Assembly (NCBI RefSeq): GCF_900044055.2
Contig: NZ_FCOX02000025.1
Coordinates: 1-64,000 of the forward strand
Source: Caballeronia calidae
GTDB lineage: Bacteria; Pseudomonadota; Gammaproteobacteria; Burkholderiales; Burkholderiaceae
Length of the DNA stretch: 64,000 bases
Reading direction: 5' to 3'
How positions within the stretch are numbered: position 1 is the stretch's first letter; every line of letters starts with the position of its first letter. A program made the translations under genes and the position numbers. Shown piece after piece: positions 23,729 through 33,183 of the stretch. The notes beneath the pieces are model-generated. The model ran no database searches. It saw only the letters and a list, made by a program, of their open reading frames with translations, and had not been told where the DNA came from.

Positions 23729-26089
23729 ATGCGAGGCGACGAACAGCACGACGACTTCTCGATTCCCGACGACTGGTGCCGCCGGTGGGTCAACTCCGTC
23801 CGCGACTATGCGGTGATCGGCCTGTCTCCCGAGGGCATCATCGAAACCTGGAACGTGGGCGCGATCGAGATCCACGGCTTCCAGGCCGACGAAGTCATCG
23901 GCCGCTCCTTCGACCTGTTTCACGCGCCGGAAGATCGCGAAAGGGGCAGCGCCGCCGCCCTGCTCGCCGCCGCGCGGCGCGCGGGGCGCGTCGAATCGGA
24001 AGGCTGGCGCATTCGCAAGAACGGCTCGCGCTTCTGGGCGAACGTCGTCATCACCGCGCTCACCGACAGCGAGGGCCACCTGCTCGGCTTCGGCAAGATC
24101 GTCCGCGACATGACCGACAAGCGCGTCGCGCACGAGGCTGTCGTCGAAAGCGAGCAGCGCTTCCGCATGCTCGTGAACGGCGTGACGGATTACGCGATCT
24201 TCATGTTGTCGCCGCAAGGCATCGTCACGAACTGGAACGCGGGCGCCCGCCGCATCAAAGGCTATCGCTCGGACGAAATCATCGGCTCGCATTTTTCGCG
24301 TTTCTATACGCCGGAGGATGCGGCGTCCGGCCTGCCTCAACGCGGTCTCGCGATCGCCGCCAGGGAAGGGCGGTTCGAAGCGGAAGGCTGGCGCGTGCGC
24401 AAGGACGGCAAGCGATTCTGGGCGCACGTCGTGATCGACGCTATCCGCGACGACGCCGGCACGCTCGTCGGCTTCGCCAAGATCACGCGCGACATCACCG
24501 AGCGCATGGAAGCCAGCCGCGTGCTGGAAGAGACCCGCAAGGCCCTCTTTCAGTCGCAGAAGATGGAAGCCGTCGGCAAACTGACGGGCGGCGTCGCCCA
24601 CGATTTCAACAACGTGCTTCAGGTTCTGCGCGGCAATCTCGAACTCCTCGACACGCGGCATCACCGCGATGCGTGGACCCGGGATCGCATCACGAAAGCG
24701 ATCGAGGCCGTGGAACGCGGCTCGAAGCTCGCGTCGCAACTGCTGGCCTTCGGCCGCCAGCAGCCGTTGCAGCCCGTGATCATCAACCTGGCCGCGGCCC
24801 TGCGCGGCATGGACGATCTGCTGCGGCGCGCGCTCGGCGAAACCGTCCGGGTCGAGACGGTGGTGGCGGGCGGGCTGTGGAACACGTCCGTCGATATCCA
24901 TCAGCTCGAGAACGTCATCCTGAATCTCGCCATCAACGCGAGGGATGCGATGCCGCAAGGCGGCAAGCTGACCATGGAGTTGTCGAACGCCATGCTCGAC
25001 GACGAGTACGTCGCGTCCGAGCTCGAAGTCACCGCGGGGCAATACGTGCTGCTCGCCGTGACGGATACGGGAACGGGCATGGCGCAGGACGTGCTGGAGC
25101 GCGCGTTCGACCCGTTCTTCTCCACGAAGACGGAAGGTCAGGGCACGGGCCTCGGGCTGAGCATGGCATACGGCTTCGTGAAGCAGACCGGCGGCCATAT
25201 CAAGATCTATAGCGAGGTCGGCCACGGCACGTCCGTGAAGATCTATCTGCCCCGCTCCACCGGTCAGGCGGTCGAGCCGCCGCCGCGTGCGCGCGCCGCT
25301 CCGGTCAAAGGCGGAAGCGAAACGATCCTCGTCGTCGAGGACGATCCCAAGGTGCAGTCGACCGCCGTCGATACGTTGACGGCGCTGGGCTATCGCGTGC
25401 TCAAGGCCGACGATGCGCAGCAGGCGCTGACGGTGCTGCGCAGCGGCATCGACGTCGATCTGCTGTTCTCCGATGTGGTCATGCCCGGACCGGTCAGCAG
25501 CACCGACATGGCGGCGCAGGCCACGCGTCTCTTGCCGTGCATGAAAGTGTTGTTCACGTCGGGCTATACGCAGAACGCGATCGTCCACGGCGGCAGGCTC
25601 GATCCGGGCGTCGAATTGCTGAGCAAGCCCTATGGCCGGGACCAGCTCGCCCACAAGATACGGCAGATGCTCGACGGCGCGAAAAAATCCGCGGACGGCA
25701 ACGGTTCCGCACAGCCGAAAGCGGCAGCGACCGAAGGGCGAGCGCTGCGCGTGCTGCTCGTCGATGACGACGCCAATCTTTGCGAGGCCATCAACGCGCA
25801 GTTGAGCCTGCTCGGCCACGCACCGACATCGATGACATCGCCGCACGGTGCACTGGACCGGCTGGAGAAAGAGCCGTTCGACGTGCTGATGACCGACCTC
25901 AGCATGCCCGCGATGGATGGCATCGAACTGGCGCGGCAGGCCGCCCGGCATCGGCCTTCGATATGCGTCGTGTTCGCGTCGGGCTATGAGATGCCGGCGT
26001 TGCCGTCGCTGACGTTCCGTTGGGCGGCGCTGCGCAAGCCGTTCACGTTCGAAGAGCTGGGTGCGGTGCTCAGAGGCTTCATGGATTGA
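23729..26089 (+). CDS. PAS-PAS hybrid sensor histidine kinase with two receiver domains
   Basis: 786 residues, with no membrane segment, so a cytoplasmic sensor. PAS 1 lies at about 20-140 and PAS 2 at about 145-270; both contain a W(N/R)xG core and the closing DMT/DIT-R-type linker. A HisKA-type domain has the phospho-His in GGVAHDFNNVLQVL, an NtrB-like class. The ATPase has the N-box LNLAINARDAM and G-boxes DTGTGM and GTGLGLSMAYG. Receiver 1 (about 550-665) has Asp in LLFSDVVMPG and Lys in LLSKPYG; receiver 2 (about 680-785) has Asp in MTDLSMPAMDG and Lys in LRKPF. There is no DNA-binding output, so it probably feeds a separate regulator. ATG 23729 fits the domain start; the upstream extension lacks similarity. 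Confidence 0.92.
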   Translation: MRGDEQHDDFSIPDDWCRRWVNSVRDYAVIGLSPEGIIETWNVGAIEIHGFQADEVIGRSFDLFHAPEDRERGSAAALLAAARRAGRVESEGWRIRKNGSRFWANVVITALTDSEGHLLGFGKIVRDMTDKRVAHEAVVESEQRFRMLVNGVTDYAIFMLSPQGIVTNWNAGARRIKGYRSDEIIGSHFSRFYTPEDAASGLPQRGLAIAAREGRFEAEGWRVRKDGKRFWAHVVIDAIRDDAGTLVGFAKITRDITERMEASRVLEETRKALFQSQKMEAVGKLTGGVAHDFNNVLQVLRGNLELLDTRHHRDAWTRDRITKAIEAVERGSKLASQLLAFGRQQPLQPVIINLAAALRGMDDLLRRALGETVRVETVVAGGLWNTSVDIHQLENVILNLAINARDAMPQGGKLTMELSNAMLDDEYVASELEVTAGQYVLLAVTDTGTGMAQDVLERAFDPFFSTKTEGQGTGLGLSMAYGFVKQTGGHIKIYSEVGHGTSVKIYLPRSTGQAVEPPPRARAAPVKGGSETILVVEDDPKVQSTAVDTLTALGYRVLKADDAQQALTVLRSGIDVDLLFSDVVMPGPVSSTDMAAQATRLLPCMKVLFTSGYTQNAIVHGGRLDPGVELLSKPYGRDQLAHKIRQMLDGAKKSADGNGSAQPKAAATEGRALRVLLVDDDANLCEAINAQLSLLGHAPTSMTSPHGALDRLEKEPFDVLMTDLSMPAMDGIELARQAARHRPSICVVFASGYEMPALPSLTFRWAALRKPFTFEELGAVLRGFMD

Positions 26090-26207
26090 GAGCGTCTGAT
26101 GGCGCGAGATAGCGCGCATGTTCGGGCACGGGCACGAGGACTGCTGGCACGACCAAGCGGCTGCGCCCACGCGCATAACAGAGCCGCTACTCCAACGAGA
26201 GGCCTCC

Positions 26208-26870
26208 ATGCTACGCGCCGCAATCTTCGATATCGATGGCACTCTGGTCGATTCCGTCGACCTGCACGCGCTGGCGTGGCACGAAGCGTTCGCGCACTTC
26301 GGCCACGACGTGAGTGTCGAGCAGGCGCGCAGTCAGATCGGCAAGGGCGGAGACAAGCTGCTGCCGGTCTTTCTCTCGGAGGAGCAGCTTCGCGATCACG
26401 GCGAGCAGCTCGAAAAGTGGCGTGGCCAGCACTTCAAGGCGAACTATCTGCCACTGGTGCGGCCTTTCTCGGCCGTGCCGGATTTGCTCAAGAAACTGCG
26501 GGCGCAGGGCATCGAGCTCGCCGTTGGATCATCGGCGAAAAAAGATGAGCTGGAGGTGTACCTCGATATCGCCGGCATCGCCGATCTGCTCGACGTCAAA
26601 GTTTCATCGGAAGACGTGGAGCGCTCCAAGCCGGACCCCGACGTCTTCGAAGCGGCGCTGCAAGAGCTGAAGGTGGAGGCCGACGCCGCGATCGTCATCG
26701 GCGATTCGCCGTATGACGCTCAGGCAGCGAAACGAGCGGGCTTGCGCGCCATCGGCCTTCTTTCGGGCGCGTTCCCCGAGGCGGCGCTGAGAGAAGCAGG
26801 GTGCATAGCCGTGTATCCCGGACCGGCTGCGCTGCTCGCGAATCTCGACACATCGCCGCTCACACGCTGA
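26208..26870 (+). CDS. HAD-superfamily phosphatase (phosphoglycolate phosphatase / beta-phosphoglucomutase-like)
   Basis: 220 residues, HAD subclass IA. Motif I is FDIDGTLVDS (nucleophile and acid Asp), motif II is VGSSAKKDEL (Ser), motif III Lys is in ERSKPDPDVF, and motif IV is IVIGDSPYDA. The helical cap domain lies between motif I and II. The substrate cannot be decided from sequence: sugar phosphates or phosphoglycolate are typical. GAGAGG precedes ATG 26208. It starts 118 bp after the hybrid kinase and may share its transcript. Confidence 0.88.
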   Translation: MLRAAIFDIDGTLVDSVDLHALAWHEAFAHFGHDVSVEQARSQIGKGGDKLLPVFLSEEQLRDHGEQLEKWRGQHFKANYLPLVRPFSAVPDLLKKLRAQGIELAVGSSAKKDELEVYLDIAGIADLLDVKVSSEDVERSKPDPDVFEAALQELKVEADAAIVIGDSPYDAQAAKRAGLRAIGLLSGAFPEAALREAGCIAVYPGPAALLANLDTSPLTR

Positions 26871-27007
26871 GTCTTCCCTTTCCCGCACGTAAGCGCTCGC
26901 TGAATCGCGTATATCGTTAGCGAAAATCGTGCGTTCCGGTACGCACGCCCGCTGGCTATGATGTTCCATCCGACGGCTCACGCCGTTCACTTTGCCGGAG
27001 CATCGAC

Positions 27008-27646
27008 TTGTCCCGAACTGAATCATCGCGCCGCCCGCTCGTGGTCGGAATTGGCGGCACGACGCGGCCCGCATCATCGACAGAACGCGCGTTGGCCCTC
27101 GCGCTGAAAGGCGCCCAGGATTCCGGTGCGCGCGTGCAGCTGTTCGGTGGCGCGTTCCTCCACAGCCTTCCGCATTACGCGCCCGAGTCGCGCGAACTGA
27201 CCGACGAACAGCACGAGCTCATCGAAGCGGTGCGCGCGGCGGACGCGCTCATCATCGCGACGCCCGGTTATCACGGCGGCATCTCGGGGCTCGTGAAAAA
27301 CGCGCTCGATACGCTCGAAGAACTGCGGCTCGATGACCGTCCGTATCTCGATGGCCGCGCGGTCGGCAGCATCGTCACGGCTTACGGCTGGCAGGCGGCG
27401 GGCACGGTGCTGACGTCGCTGCGCTCGATCGTGCATGCGCTGCGCGGCTGGCCGACGCCGTTCGGCGCCGCGGTCAACACGCTGGAGACGCGCTTCGATA
27501 GCGTCGATACCTGTTCGGACCCGAAGGTCGTCGAGCAGCTTCGCACGGTCGGGCAGCAGGCGTCGAGCTTCGCGCTTGCGTTCGGCGCGCATCGGCCGGA
27601 TGCGTGGCATGCGGTCGAAAAACGCGTGGCCGTGGCGCAGGGCTAA
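27008..27646 (+). CDS. NADPH-dependent FMN reductase (SsuE/MsuE-like)
   Basis: 212 residues, flavodoxin-like fold. It has the FMN phosphate loop GIGGTTRPASST near the start, the flavin-contact block ATPGYHGGISGLVKNALD, and the later GSIVTAYGWQAAGTVL. Such reductases supply reduced FMN to two-component monooxygenases; the SsuD/SfnG-type and DszC-type enzymes encoded in the next 8 kb are the likely users. The start appears to be TTG at 27008, with CGGAG seven bases upstream; no in-frame ATG exists near it. It is convergent with the first DszC-like gene. Confidence 0.88.
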   Translation: MSRTESSRRPLVVGIGGTTRPASSTERALALALKGAQDSGARVQLFGGAFLHSLPHYAPESRELTDEQHELIEAVRAADALIIATPGYHGGISGLVKNALDTLEELRLDDRPYLDGRAVGSIVTAYGWQAAGTVLTSLRSIVHALRGWPTPFGAAVNTLETRFDSVDTCSDPKVVEQLRTVGQQASSFALAFGAHRPDAWHAVEKRVAVAQG

Positions 27647-27678
27647 CGACGACGACATCGCTCATGGTTCGCTCGGTG

Positions 27679-27708
27679 CGGGGAATCGCGCCATCGCGCG
27701 CTTCCCCG
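27679..27708. terminator. Possible hairpin terminator between convergent genes
   Basis: cggggaa (27679-27685) pairs with ttccccg (27702-27708) around a GC-rich 16-nt loop. It lies between the FMN reductase stop and the convergent DszC-like gene. It is a weak candidate because it has no T-run. Confidence 0.3.
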
Positions 27709-27799
27709 ATGAATCGATGCTTCGAATCCAGGCCGCGCTGAGATCGGCCCCACAACCAGGCAGCGTCATCGTGAACGCACGCTCGGGCCTCGATTCGCC

Positions 27800-29002
27800 T
27801 CAAAACACCCGCCCTTCCGTGAGATGCGTCGTCGCGCCATTCAGCGCGTAATCGCCGACCACGCGCGCCTTGTGCAGCAGCGGATTGTGACTGAAGATCG
27901 TGCGCAGATTGCGCCAGTGACGATCGAAGTTATGCGCGCGCGATGTCGCCGATGCGCCGCCCGCCTCGAACATGCGCTCCGCCGCGCTCAATGCGAGCCT
28001 GCTGACGACGATCTGCGTGCGCGCGGTCGCGAGCGCGCCTTCGAGCACGAAAGCGTCGGCGTTCGCATCGCCGTTGCGGATCGCTTGCGATGAGCGCTCG
28101 AGCACGCGCGCGCTGTCGCGCACGAGCGCATCGATCGCATGACTGTTCGCCGTCAACTCGCCGACCACCTGCTGAATGAACGCATCCTCGCGCGCGGACG
28201 GCGCCGTGCTGTGCAGCACCGGACGGCCATGCTTCAGCACGTAACGCTGCGCATCCGATACGACATTGCGCACGATGCCCCCCGCCACCGCCACCAGATG
28301 CAACTGACGCAGCGCGCCGCCGTGACGACCCGCGAGCGACGTCTGCACGCGCGGCGTGACTTCGTCTGCGTGCACGATGAGTTCATCGAATTCGAGACTG
28401 CCGCTCGCCGTCATGCGCTGGCCCATGCCGTCCCAGTCGTCGAGCACGCGCAAGCCTTCCCGCTGAACCGGCACGATCGCGATGGCCGCTTCGCCGTGTT
28501 CGTCCTGCACGTTAAGGCGCGCATAGTCGGAGAACGCGGTGCCCGTCGCGTAGAACTTGCGGCCCGTGAGACGGAAGTGATCGCCGTCGCGCCGTAGCTG
28601 CGTAGTGATTTCGCCGGGACGCGACGTGCCCGCTTCCGTCGATGCGCCGCCGAAAATCGCACCTTCGGCCACGCGCCGGATCTGCAATTCGTTGAACGGC
28701 GTGCGCGGCGAAAGCAGCAGCGCTTCGGTCTGATCGAAGTGCGCGCGCAGCGCATGCGCGACATTGCTTTCGTGCGCGGCGAGCGTCGCGACCACGTTGA
28801 AGACGTCTTCGAGCGAGCCGCCGAGTCCGCCCCATTCGAGCGGAAAGCGCAGCTTGCCCAGACCCGACTGACGAAAGAGCGCGAACGCATCGAACGGCAG
28901 TTCGCGGCGTGTCTCGCGCGTGGCTGCGTCTTCGCCGATGGCCTTTGCCAGGTCGGGCAAGGCGGCAAGCGCGGCTTCGAGTTTCTGATTCCTGTTCGAC
29001 AT
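27800..29002 (-). CDS. Acyl-CoA-dehydrogenase-fold flavoprotein monooxygenase (SfnB/DszC-like)
   Basis: 400 residues with the three-domain acyl-CoA dehydrogenase fold: N-terminal helices, a beta domain (GRKFYATGTAFSDYARLNVQ), and a C-terminal helix bundle with DRHWRNLRTIFSHNPLLHKA. That last block marks the DszC/SfnB group, which uses FMNH2 from a partner reductase to oxygenate sulfur compounds instead of dehydrogenating acyl-CoA. It is one of three paralogues in this block. The likely role is in using organosulfur compounds under sulfate limitation; the actual substrate is unknown. It is divergent from the ABC transporter genes across about 280 bp. Confidence 0.85.
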   Translation of the reverse strand: MSNRNQKLEAALAALPDLAKAIGEDAATRETRRELPFDAFALFRQSGLGKLRFPLEWGGLGGSLEDVFNVVATLAAHESNVAHALRAHFDQTEALLLSPRTPFNELQIRRVAEGAIFGGASTEAGTSRPGEITTQLRRDGDHFRLTGRKFYATGTAFSDYARLNVQDEHGEAAIAIVPVQREGLRVLDDWDGMGQRMTASGSLEFDELIVHADEVTPRVQTSLAGRHGGALRQLHLVAVAGGIVRNVVSDAQRYVLKHGRPVLHSTAPSAREDAFIQQVVGELTANSHAIDALVRDSARVLERSSQAIRNGDANADAFVLEGALATARTQIVVSRLALSAAERMFEAGGASATSRAHNFDRHWRNLRTIFSHNPLLHKARVVGDYALNGATTHLTEGRVF

Positions 29003-29285
29003 GTGATGTGAAAGTCCTGTTATGAGGCGCCGCAGCGCTCACGATAAAACGGCATCGCGCGCACCGGAACGAATGCTTGCGCATATGGAAAACACGGCGC
29101 GTTGAAAAGCATGTGACATCGCGTGCAATGGCATTCGAGAAAAGCTAAGCATAAAAAACCGTTTGTCATGGCGGCACCTGACGCCCTCTAATTGCAAGCT
29201 CCGTCTCGCAAGCCGCACACATGCGGGCGCTTATCTTTCCCTCGTCGATGAAGCACTTCTTATGCACGCCTCACACGGAACTGAC
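29003..29285. promoter_or_regulatory. Divergent intergenic region between monooxygenase and ABC transporter genes
   Basis: 283 bp with no gene. It becomes AT-rich at about 29095-29170. Position suggests it holds both promoters and, by analogy with ssu genes, CysB/Cbl-type activator sites; I cannot define one from the sequence. Confidence 0.4.
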
Positions 29286-30125
29286 ATGGCCGACCTGACC
29301 TCCTCTCCAACCCGCTATGTCGCTTCGAGAGAAGCCGCAGCCGGTCTGTCGAAGGCCGCGCTCTATCGATGGCTATCGTGGATCATCCCCGCTCTGGTCG
29401 TTCTGCTCTGGGAAGCCGCCGCGCGCATCGGGTTGATCGCGCCTCAGGTGCTTCCCGCGCCGAGCCGCGTCATCGAAACGGCCTTCGACATGGCCCGCAC
29501 CGGCGATCTCTTCGTGCACCTCGGCGTGTCGCTGCTGCGCGCGGCCGCGGGCTTCGTCATCGGCGGAACGCTCGGGCTCGTGCTCGGCATCGTGGTCGGC
29601 TTCTCGCCGCTCGCGCAGGCGCTGCTCGACCGCTCGATCCAGATGGTGCGCGCCGTGCCCTTTCTCGCGATGCTGCCGCTCGTGATCGTCTGGTTCGGTG
29701 TGGGCGAAATCGCGAAGGTCTTTCTGGTTTCGCTCGCCGTGCTGTTCCCGCTCTATATCAACACGATGCTCGGCATTCGACAGATCGACCCGAAGCTGAT
29801 GGAGCTGGCCAAGGTCGTCGGCCTCGACTGGCCCGCGATCGTGCGGCGAATCATTCTGCCCGGCGCGATGCCTTCGATCCTCACCGGCGTGCGCTATGCC
29901 CTCGCCCATGCGTGGCTCGCGCTCGTGATCGCCGAAACGCTCGCCACGACCCGGGGCATCGGCTTCCTCGCGATGGATGCGCGCGAATTCCTCAACACGA
30001 ACGTCATCCTTCTGACCATGATCGTCTACGCGATCATCGGCGTGGCGGCGGATGTGCTGGTGCGCGTGCTCGAAGCGCGTTTCCTTTCCTGGCACGCGAA
30101 CTACGCAAAGGGAGCGCAACGATGA
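29286..30125 (+). CDS. ABC transporter permease, SsuC/TauC-like
   Basis: 279 residues, about six membrane segments, and the BPD_transp_1 cytoplasmic EAA loop (DPKLMELAKVVGLDWPAIVRRIILPGA). The class imports aliphatic sulfonates, taurine or nitrate-like anions. ATG 29286 follows CGGAA; a longer open frame to 29163 lacks a ribosome site and conserved residues. The stop overlaps the ATPase ATG as ATGA, so the two are coupled. It works with the ATPase and binding protein that follow. Confidence 0.88.
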   Translation: MADLTSSPTRYVASREAAAGLSKAALYRWLSWIIPALVVLLWEAAARIGLIAPQVLPAPSRVIETAFDMARTGDLFVHLGVSLLRAAAGFVIGGTLGLVLGIVVGFSPLAQALLDRSIQMVRAVPFLAMLPLVIVWFGVGEIAKVFLVSLAVLFPLYINTMLGIRQIDPKLMELAKVVGLDWPAIVRRIILPGAMPSILTGVRYALAHAWLALVIAETLATTRGIGFLAMDAREFLNTNVILLTMIVYAIIGVAADVLVRVLEARFLSWHANYAKGAQR

Positions 30126-30835
30126 GCACGACCCGCTCCTTCGATTCGAACGCCGCACTCGCGGTATCCGTGCGCGGCCTCAGACGGCGTTACGGCAACC
30201 GCGTCGTCATCGATGCGCTGGATCTCGATATCCGCAAAGGCGAGTTCGTCGCGCTGCTGGGCGAAAGCGGATGCGGCAAGACCACGCTGTTGCGCGCGCT
30301 CGCCGGACTCGATCTTCCCGACGCCGGCACGATTCGCGCGCCCGAGCGTGCGTCCGTCGTGTTCCAGGAGCATCGTCTGCTGCCCTGGGCCGCGCTATGG
30401 GAGAACGTCGCGCTCGGCCATGAAGCGACGGTCGGCCGCGAAGGCGCATCCCGCGCGCTCGCCGAAGTCGGACTCGCCGGACGCGAGGACGACTGGCCGC
30501 GCAATCTCTCCGGCGGTCAGGCGCAACGCGTGGCGCTGGCGCGCGCCCTCGTGCGCGATCCGGCGCTGCTGCTGCTCGACGAACCATTCGCCGCGCTCGA
30601 CGCGCTCACCCGCATCAAGATGCACGGGCTCGTCAAGGAGCTGGTCGCGCTGCATCAGCCGGGCGTGCTGATCGTCACGCATGACGTCGATGAAGCGCTC
30701 ACGCTCGCCGACAGGATTCTCGTCATGCGCGCCGGACGGATCGCCGCTTCCTTCCAACCGAAAAACCACACGCCGCAAACACTGCGGCCCATTCTGCTCG
30801 ACGAGCTGGGCGTCCGGTCTCCCGAAACTCACTGA
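30122..30835 (+). CDS. ABC transporter ATP-binding protein, SsuB-like
   Basis: 237 residues, a complete nucleotide-binding domain: Walker A GESGCGKTT, Q-loop VVFQEHRLLPW, signature LSGGQAQR, Walker B LLLLDEP, D-loop with ALD, and switch His in VTHDVDEAL. The HRLLPW after the Q-loop is typical of nitrate/sulfonate/taurine importers. It powers the permease encoded just upstream (ATGA overlap); the binding protein follows after 44 bp. Confidence 0.9.
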   Translation: MSTTRSFDSNAALAVSVRGLRRRYGNRVVIDALDLDIRKGEFVALLGESGCGKTTLLRALAGLDLPDAGTIRAPERASVVFQEHRLLPWAALWENVALGHEATVGREGASRALAEVGLAGREDDWPRNLSGGQAQRVALARALVRDPALLLLDEPFAALDALTRIKMHGLVKELVALHQPGVLIVTHDVDEALTLADRILVMRAGRIAASFQPKNHTPQTLRPILLDELGVRSPETH

Positions 30836-30879
30836 GACCGCACGCATCGACGCTCGCACAACGACAAGGAACCACACGC

Positions 30880-31893
30880 ATGACCGATTCATCATTGAGC
30901 CGCCGCCAACTGTTGCGTGCGGCGGGCGGCCTGCTGGCCGGCGCCGCGGCCGGCAGCCTGTTTCCCGCTGCGGCGCGCGCCGCCGAACCGCCGCGCAAGC
31001 TGACGCGCAACACGGATATCGTCCGCATCGGATGGGGTTACGGCAGCCTGCCGGATATCGCGAAGCAACGCGGCGTGTTCGAGAAAACGCTCGCCGCCAA
31101 GGGCATCAAGGTCGAATGGATCGGCCCGTTTCCGAATCATGCGCCGTCGATTCAGGCAGTGGTCGGCGGCAGCGCCGACTTCGGCTTCTGGGGATCGACG
31201 ACGCCCGCGCTGGCCGCGATGCTCGCCGGCTCGCCCATCGTCTTCAATGCGTTCGATGTCTATTCGCCGCGCTCCACGTCCATCATCGTGAAGAAGTCGA
31301 GCGGCATCGATTCCGTCGCGGATCTCGCGGGCCGCAAGGTGGCCGTCAATCGTTCGGGGCTCGGCGAGTTTCTGCTCATCGCGGCGCTGGAGAAGCATCG
31401 CGTCGACCGGGACAAGGTTCAGTTCGTCTATCTGAATCCTCCCGATGCCGCGCCCGCGTTCGCGCAAGGCAAGGTCGACGCGTGGTCGATGTGGTCGCCG
31501 GGCGTGGACATCGCGCGCTTTTCGAACGATGCGAAGAACGTCTTCAACGAAGGCCGTGACCTCGATTTCCTGATCGACTACAGCTCGCTCGTGACGCGCC
31601 GCAAGTTCACCGAAGAGAACTCGGAACTGATTCGCGCGGTGATCGACGCGTATTACGTCGAAGGCGCGTGGCAATCGTCGCATTCCGCCGAAGCCGAGCA
31701 GCTCGTGCAGCGGGAAGGCAAATATCCAGATCAGGTGCGCGATTATCTGGCGAGCCTCAAGCGCGTGAATCAGTTCCACGAAGCCGACGACGCCGCCTTC
31801 CTCGCGCAGTTCCAGCGCGCGGCCGACTGGCTCGCGGAGCGCAAGATCATCAATTCGCGCATCAAGGTCGCGGATTACAGCATCAAGGTTTGA
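30880..31893 (+). CDS. ABC transporter substrate-binding protein, SsuA-like, Tat-type signal
   Basis: 337 residues. The N-terminus has a twin-arginine signal (LSRRQLLRAAGG) then a hydrophobic run and cleavage near AARAAE. The mature protein follows the sulfonate/nitrate/taurine-binding pattern: WGYGSLPDIAKQRGVFEK, VVGGSADFGFWGSTTP, LAGRKVAVNRSGLGEF. The use of Tat suggests folding before export. It delivers the sulfonate or sulfone ligand to the permease. It starts 44 bp after the ATPase gene and is followed 15 bp later by a DszC-like monooxygenase, so uptake and oxidation are in one operon. Confidence 0.9.
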   Translation: MTDSSLSRRQLLRAAGGLLAGAAAGSLFPAAARAAEPPRKLTRNTDIVRIGWGYGSLPDIAKQRGVFEKTLAAKGIKVEWIGPFPNHAPSIQAVVGGSADFGFWGSTTPALAAMLAGSPIVFNAFDVYSPRSTSIIVKKSSGIDSVADLAGRKVAVNRSGLGEFLLIAALEKHRVDRDKVQFVYLNPPDAAPAFAQGKVDAWSMWSPGVDIARFSNDAKNVFNEGRDLDFLIDYSSLVTRRKFTEENSELIRAVIDAYYVEGAWQSSHSAEAEQLVQREGKYPDQVRDYLASLKRVNQFHEADDAAFLAQFQRAADWLAERKIINSRIKVADYSIKV

Positions 31894-31908
31894 TGACGAG
31901 GCAAGCGC

Positions 31909-33150
31909 ATGACTGACACGAACACGATCAAACCGGGCGGGCCGCAACTGGTCTCGCCGCTGTCCGCGTCGCTCGGCTTCGCGGACATCATCGCCGATAT
32001 CGCCGCGACCGCCGCTGCGCGGGAACGGGAACATCGCCTGCCGCATGAAGAGATCGCAAGCCTCAAGGCGCGCGGCTTCGGCGCGCTTCGTCTGCCCGCC
32101 GATGCGGGCGGGCACGGGGTATCGTTGAGCGAACTGTTCGTCGTGGCACGCGATATCGCGGCGGCGGATTCGAATATCGCCCACGCGTTTCGCAACCACT
32201 TATGGCAAGTCGAAGCGGCGCTGAGACGGCGCGATCATCCTTTCCACACTCATGTTCTCGAACTGACCGCGAAGAAAAAGACAGTCGGGCTGAGTTTCAC
32301 GGAAACCGGCGCGCTGCCGGCGGGCGCGCGCCCGGATAAAGTGCTGACCCGGCTCGAATGGGATGAGATCCGGCAAGCGTATGTCGGCTCCGGCGACAAG
32401 GTCTATGCGACGGGCAATCTGTACAACGATGCGTTCATCGGCGTCGCGGTGGAAAGCCGCGCGGGACGCACGGTGCAATATGTGCTGGAACGAGGCGAAG
32501 GCGTGAGCAACCACGATGACTGGCAGGGCTTCGGCCAGCGCCTCACGGGTTCGGGCACGGCGAAGTTCCGCGATGTCACCGTGCCGCCCGCGCATGTCTA
32601 TCCGGCCGATCCGCCGCGCACCGACGAAGCGGCGCCGTGGGGCTTCACTTTTCATCAGGTCTATCTGACCAGCTCCATCGCGGGCATCGCGCGGCGCGTG
32701 GCACTGGATGCCGTCGAGGTGCTTCGCGCACGAGGACGGAACTTCTATCACGGCGAAGCCGCTCATCCCGTCGATGAGCCCGTGTTGCAGGCATTGCTCG
32801 GACGCATCCGCGCTTACTCGTCCAGTATCGAAGCGACCGCCGACCGCGCCGTCGCCGCATTGCAGCGCGTATGGGACACCTACGGCACGAGCGATGAATA
32901 CGACACCACGCTGGCCGCCACGTTCGCGGCGGCGGAGGCCAAGGTCGTCATCGACGATCTCGCGCCGCAGATCGCGAACTGGCTCATCGATCTCGGCTCG
33001 GGCTCGGTCGTCTCGCGCGTGGGCGCGCTGGACCGGCACTGGCGCAACATCAAGGTGATCGCGTCGCATAATCCGCGGCTCTACAAGGAGCGCCTGCTCG
33101 GGCGGAACGCGCTGAGCGGAGCGCTTCCGCCCACGGGCGCGTTCTTCTGA
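31909..33150 (+). CDS. Acyl-CoA-dehydrogenase-fold flavoprotein monooxygenase (SfnB/DszC-like), transporter-linked
   Basis: 413 residues, the same three-domain fold and C-terminal signature (DRHWRNIKVIASHNPRLYKE) as the gene at 27800. It ends in a Pro/Gly/Phe tail (PPTGAFF). It is the fourth gene of the transporter operon (15-bp spacing), so its substrate is probably what the transporter imports. A reduced-flavin partner, the SsuE-like protein encoded at 27008, is needed. Acyl-CoA dehydrogenase activity is unlikely because the catalytic Glu block of that family is not evident. Confidence 0.85.
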   Translation: MTDTNTIKPGGPQLVSPLSASLGFADIIADIAATAAAREREHRLPHEEIASLKARGFGALRLPADAGGHGVSLSELFVVARDIAAADSNIAHAFRNHLWQVEAALRRRDHPFHTHVLELTAKKKTVGLSFTETGALPAGARPDKVLTRLEWDEIRQAYVGSGDKVYATGNLYNDAFIGVAVESRAGRTVQYVLERGEGVSNHDDWQGFGQRLTGSGTAKFRDVTVPPAHVYPADPPRTDEAAPWGFTFHQVYLTSSIAGIARRVALDAVEVLRARGRNFYHGEAAHPVDEPVLQALLGRIRAYSSSIEATADRAVAALQRVWDTYGTSDEYDTTLAATFAAAEAKVVIDDLAPQIANWLIDLGSGSVVSRVGALDRHWRNIKVIASHNPRLYKERLLGRNALSGALPPTGAFF

Positions 33151-33155
33151 CTCGC

Positions 33156-33179
33156 TTCGCGCGCCGCAAGGCGCGCGAA
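33156..33179. terminator. Perfect 10-bp hairpin with GCAA tetraloop between convergent genes
   Basis: ttcgcgcgcc (33156-33165), gcaa loop, ggcgcgcgaa (33170-33179). It lies exactly between the stops of the two convergent operons (33150 and 33184). There is no T-run on either side; it probably serves both strands. Confidence 0.55.
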
Positions 33180-33183
33180 ACGA

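Noticed and set aside
23678-26242. An 854-codon open frame opposite the hybrid kinase
   Set aside because: Antisense shadow; kinase, PAS and receiver motifs all lie on the plus strand.
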